Origin: Planctomycetota bacterium
GTDB lineage: Bacteria > Planctomycetota > Phycisphaerae > WQYP01
DNA: 14,337 bases
Reading direction: 5' to 3'
NCBI GenBank assembly: GCA_021828925.1
Contig: JAJZCT010000017.1
Span: 1-14,337, forward strand
The notes under the pieces were generated by a model. The model was not told the DNA's origin. It was given only the letters and a program-made list of their open reading frames with translations, and searched no databases. Made by a program: the position numbers and the translations under genes. Position 1 is the stretch's first letter; the number at the start of each line of letters is the position of its first letter. Below, one piece after another: positions 14,143-14,337 of this stretch.

Positions 14143-14337
14143 ATGATAAATATAGCCTTGGTCATCGATGCAATCGGAAGCTATGGAAGCGGTCTGCTGC
14201 GCGGAATATCACGATTTGCGCATACCCACCCCAACTGGACTGTTGAATATGAACCCTGGATGGAGGAAGAAAATCTGCCACGCTGGCTTTTTCGCGGAAA
14301 ATTTCAAGGGGTCGTATGCCGAATTCGCAACCCCCGT
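14143..14337 (+). CDS. XylR-like transcriptional regulator, N-terminal part (truncated by window end)
   Basis: Sixty-five codons are open from ATG 14143 to the last base. IALVIDAIGSYGSGLLRGISRFAHTHPNW, then EEENLPRWLFRGKFQGVVCRIRN, match the start of XylR-like regulators abundant in Planctomycetota and Lentisphaerota. Those have a LacI/periplasmic-binding-protein-type sugar sensor followed by an AraC-type helix-turn-helix domain and bind DNA as direct repeats. Only the first strand-helix-strand of the sensor is visible here, so the DNA-binding half is assumed from the family. The ribosome-binding site is weak. The ATG overlaps the stop of a 13-codon ORF (14105-14146) in an ATGA arrangement. 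It is the best candidate in the window to recognise the tandem boxes of P1-P4. A LacI-type protein without the AraC domain is the main alternative. Confidence 0.8.
   Translation, partial: MINIALVIDAIGSYGSGLLRGISRFAHTHPNWTVEYEPWMEEENLPRWLFRGKFQGVVCRIRNPR

Noticed and set aside
13910..14146. 78-residue + strand frame before the regulator
   Set aside because: It starts at a TTG inside the proposed -10 region without a ribosome-binding site, and its composition does not look like a protein. Only its last 13 codons, with their own possible start, are worth mentioning.

Overview
This window reads as accessory, carbohydrate-degrading DNA from a Planctomycetota-type bacterium, most likely a Phycisphaerae relative, with Lentisphaerota or Kiritimatiellota as alternatives. 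Four things support this: large pseudopilins with an FTLIELL N-terminus and Asp-Gly motifs near the C-terminus, a PEP-CTERM surface protein with autotransporter-type beta-strand repeats, a XylR-like regulator start, and glycoside hydrolase and esterase genes. The assignment is by protein style only; no RNA or marker gene is present. All genes called are on the + strand.

Layout. 1-171 is the tail of an unidentified CDS. Four transcription units follow, each opened by the same unusual promoter. Unit 1 (promoter 250-314) carries pseudopilin 1 (456-1514) and an exported alpha/beta-hydrolase esterase (1636-2643). Unit 2 (promoter 3056-3120) carries pseudopilin 2 (3255-4280) and an exported SGNH-type hydrolase (4331-5755). 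Unit 3 (promoter 6007-6071) carries a PEP-CTERM protein (6211-8121). Unit 4 (promoter 8201-8266) carries pseudopilin 3 (8416-9447), a Tat-exported GH3 beta-xylosidase with an inserted CBM6-like module (9538-12279) and a sugar-porter MFS permease (12335-13858). The window ends in the first 65 codons of a XylR-like regulator (14143 onward).

Main discovery. Each of the four promoters has two direct copies of a 16-base box, consensus TGATRAAAAGTGGTAC. The copies repeat every 21 bp (22 bp in the fourth) and lie exactly 22 bp upstream of a -10-like hexamer, with no good -35. This is the geometry of a class II activator site, as for AraC-family proteins. It ties the three pseudopilin-hydrolase cassettes and the surface protein into one regulon. 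The XylR-like protein at the right edge is an obvious candidate activator, but its DNA-binding domain lies outside the window.

Working model (inference). A plant-polysaccharide signal, perhaps xylose or arabinose, activates all four promoters. The esterases deacylate hemicellulose, the GH3 enzyme releases pentoses or glucose, the permease imports them, and the PEP-CTERM protein and pseudopilins provide surface or secretion functions. Placing a dedicated large pseudopilin first in each hydrolase operon is the most distinctive feature and suggests a secretion or display role paired with the hydrolase downstream.
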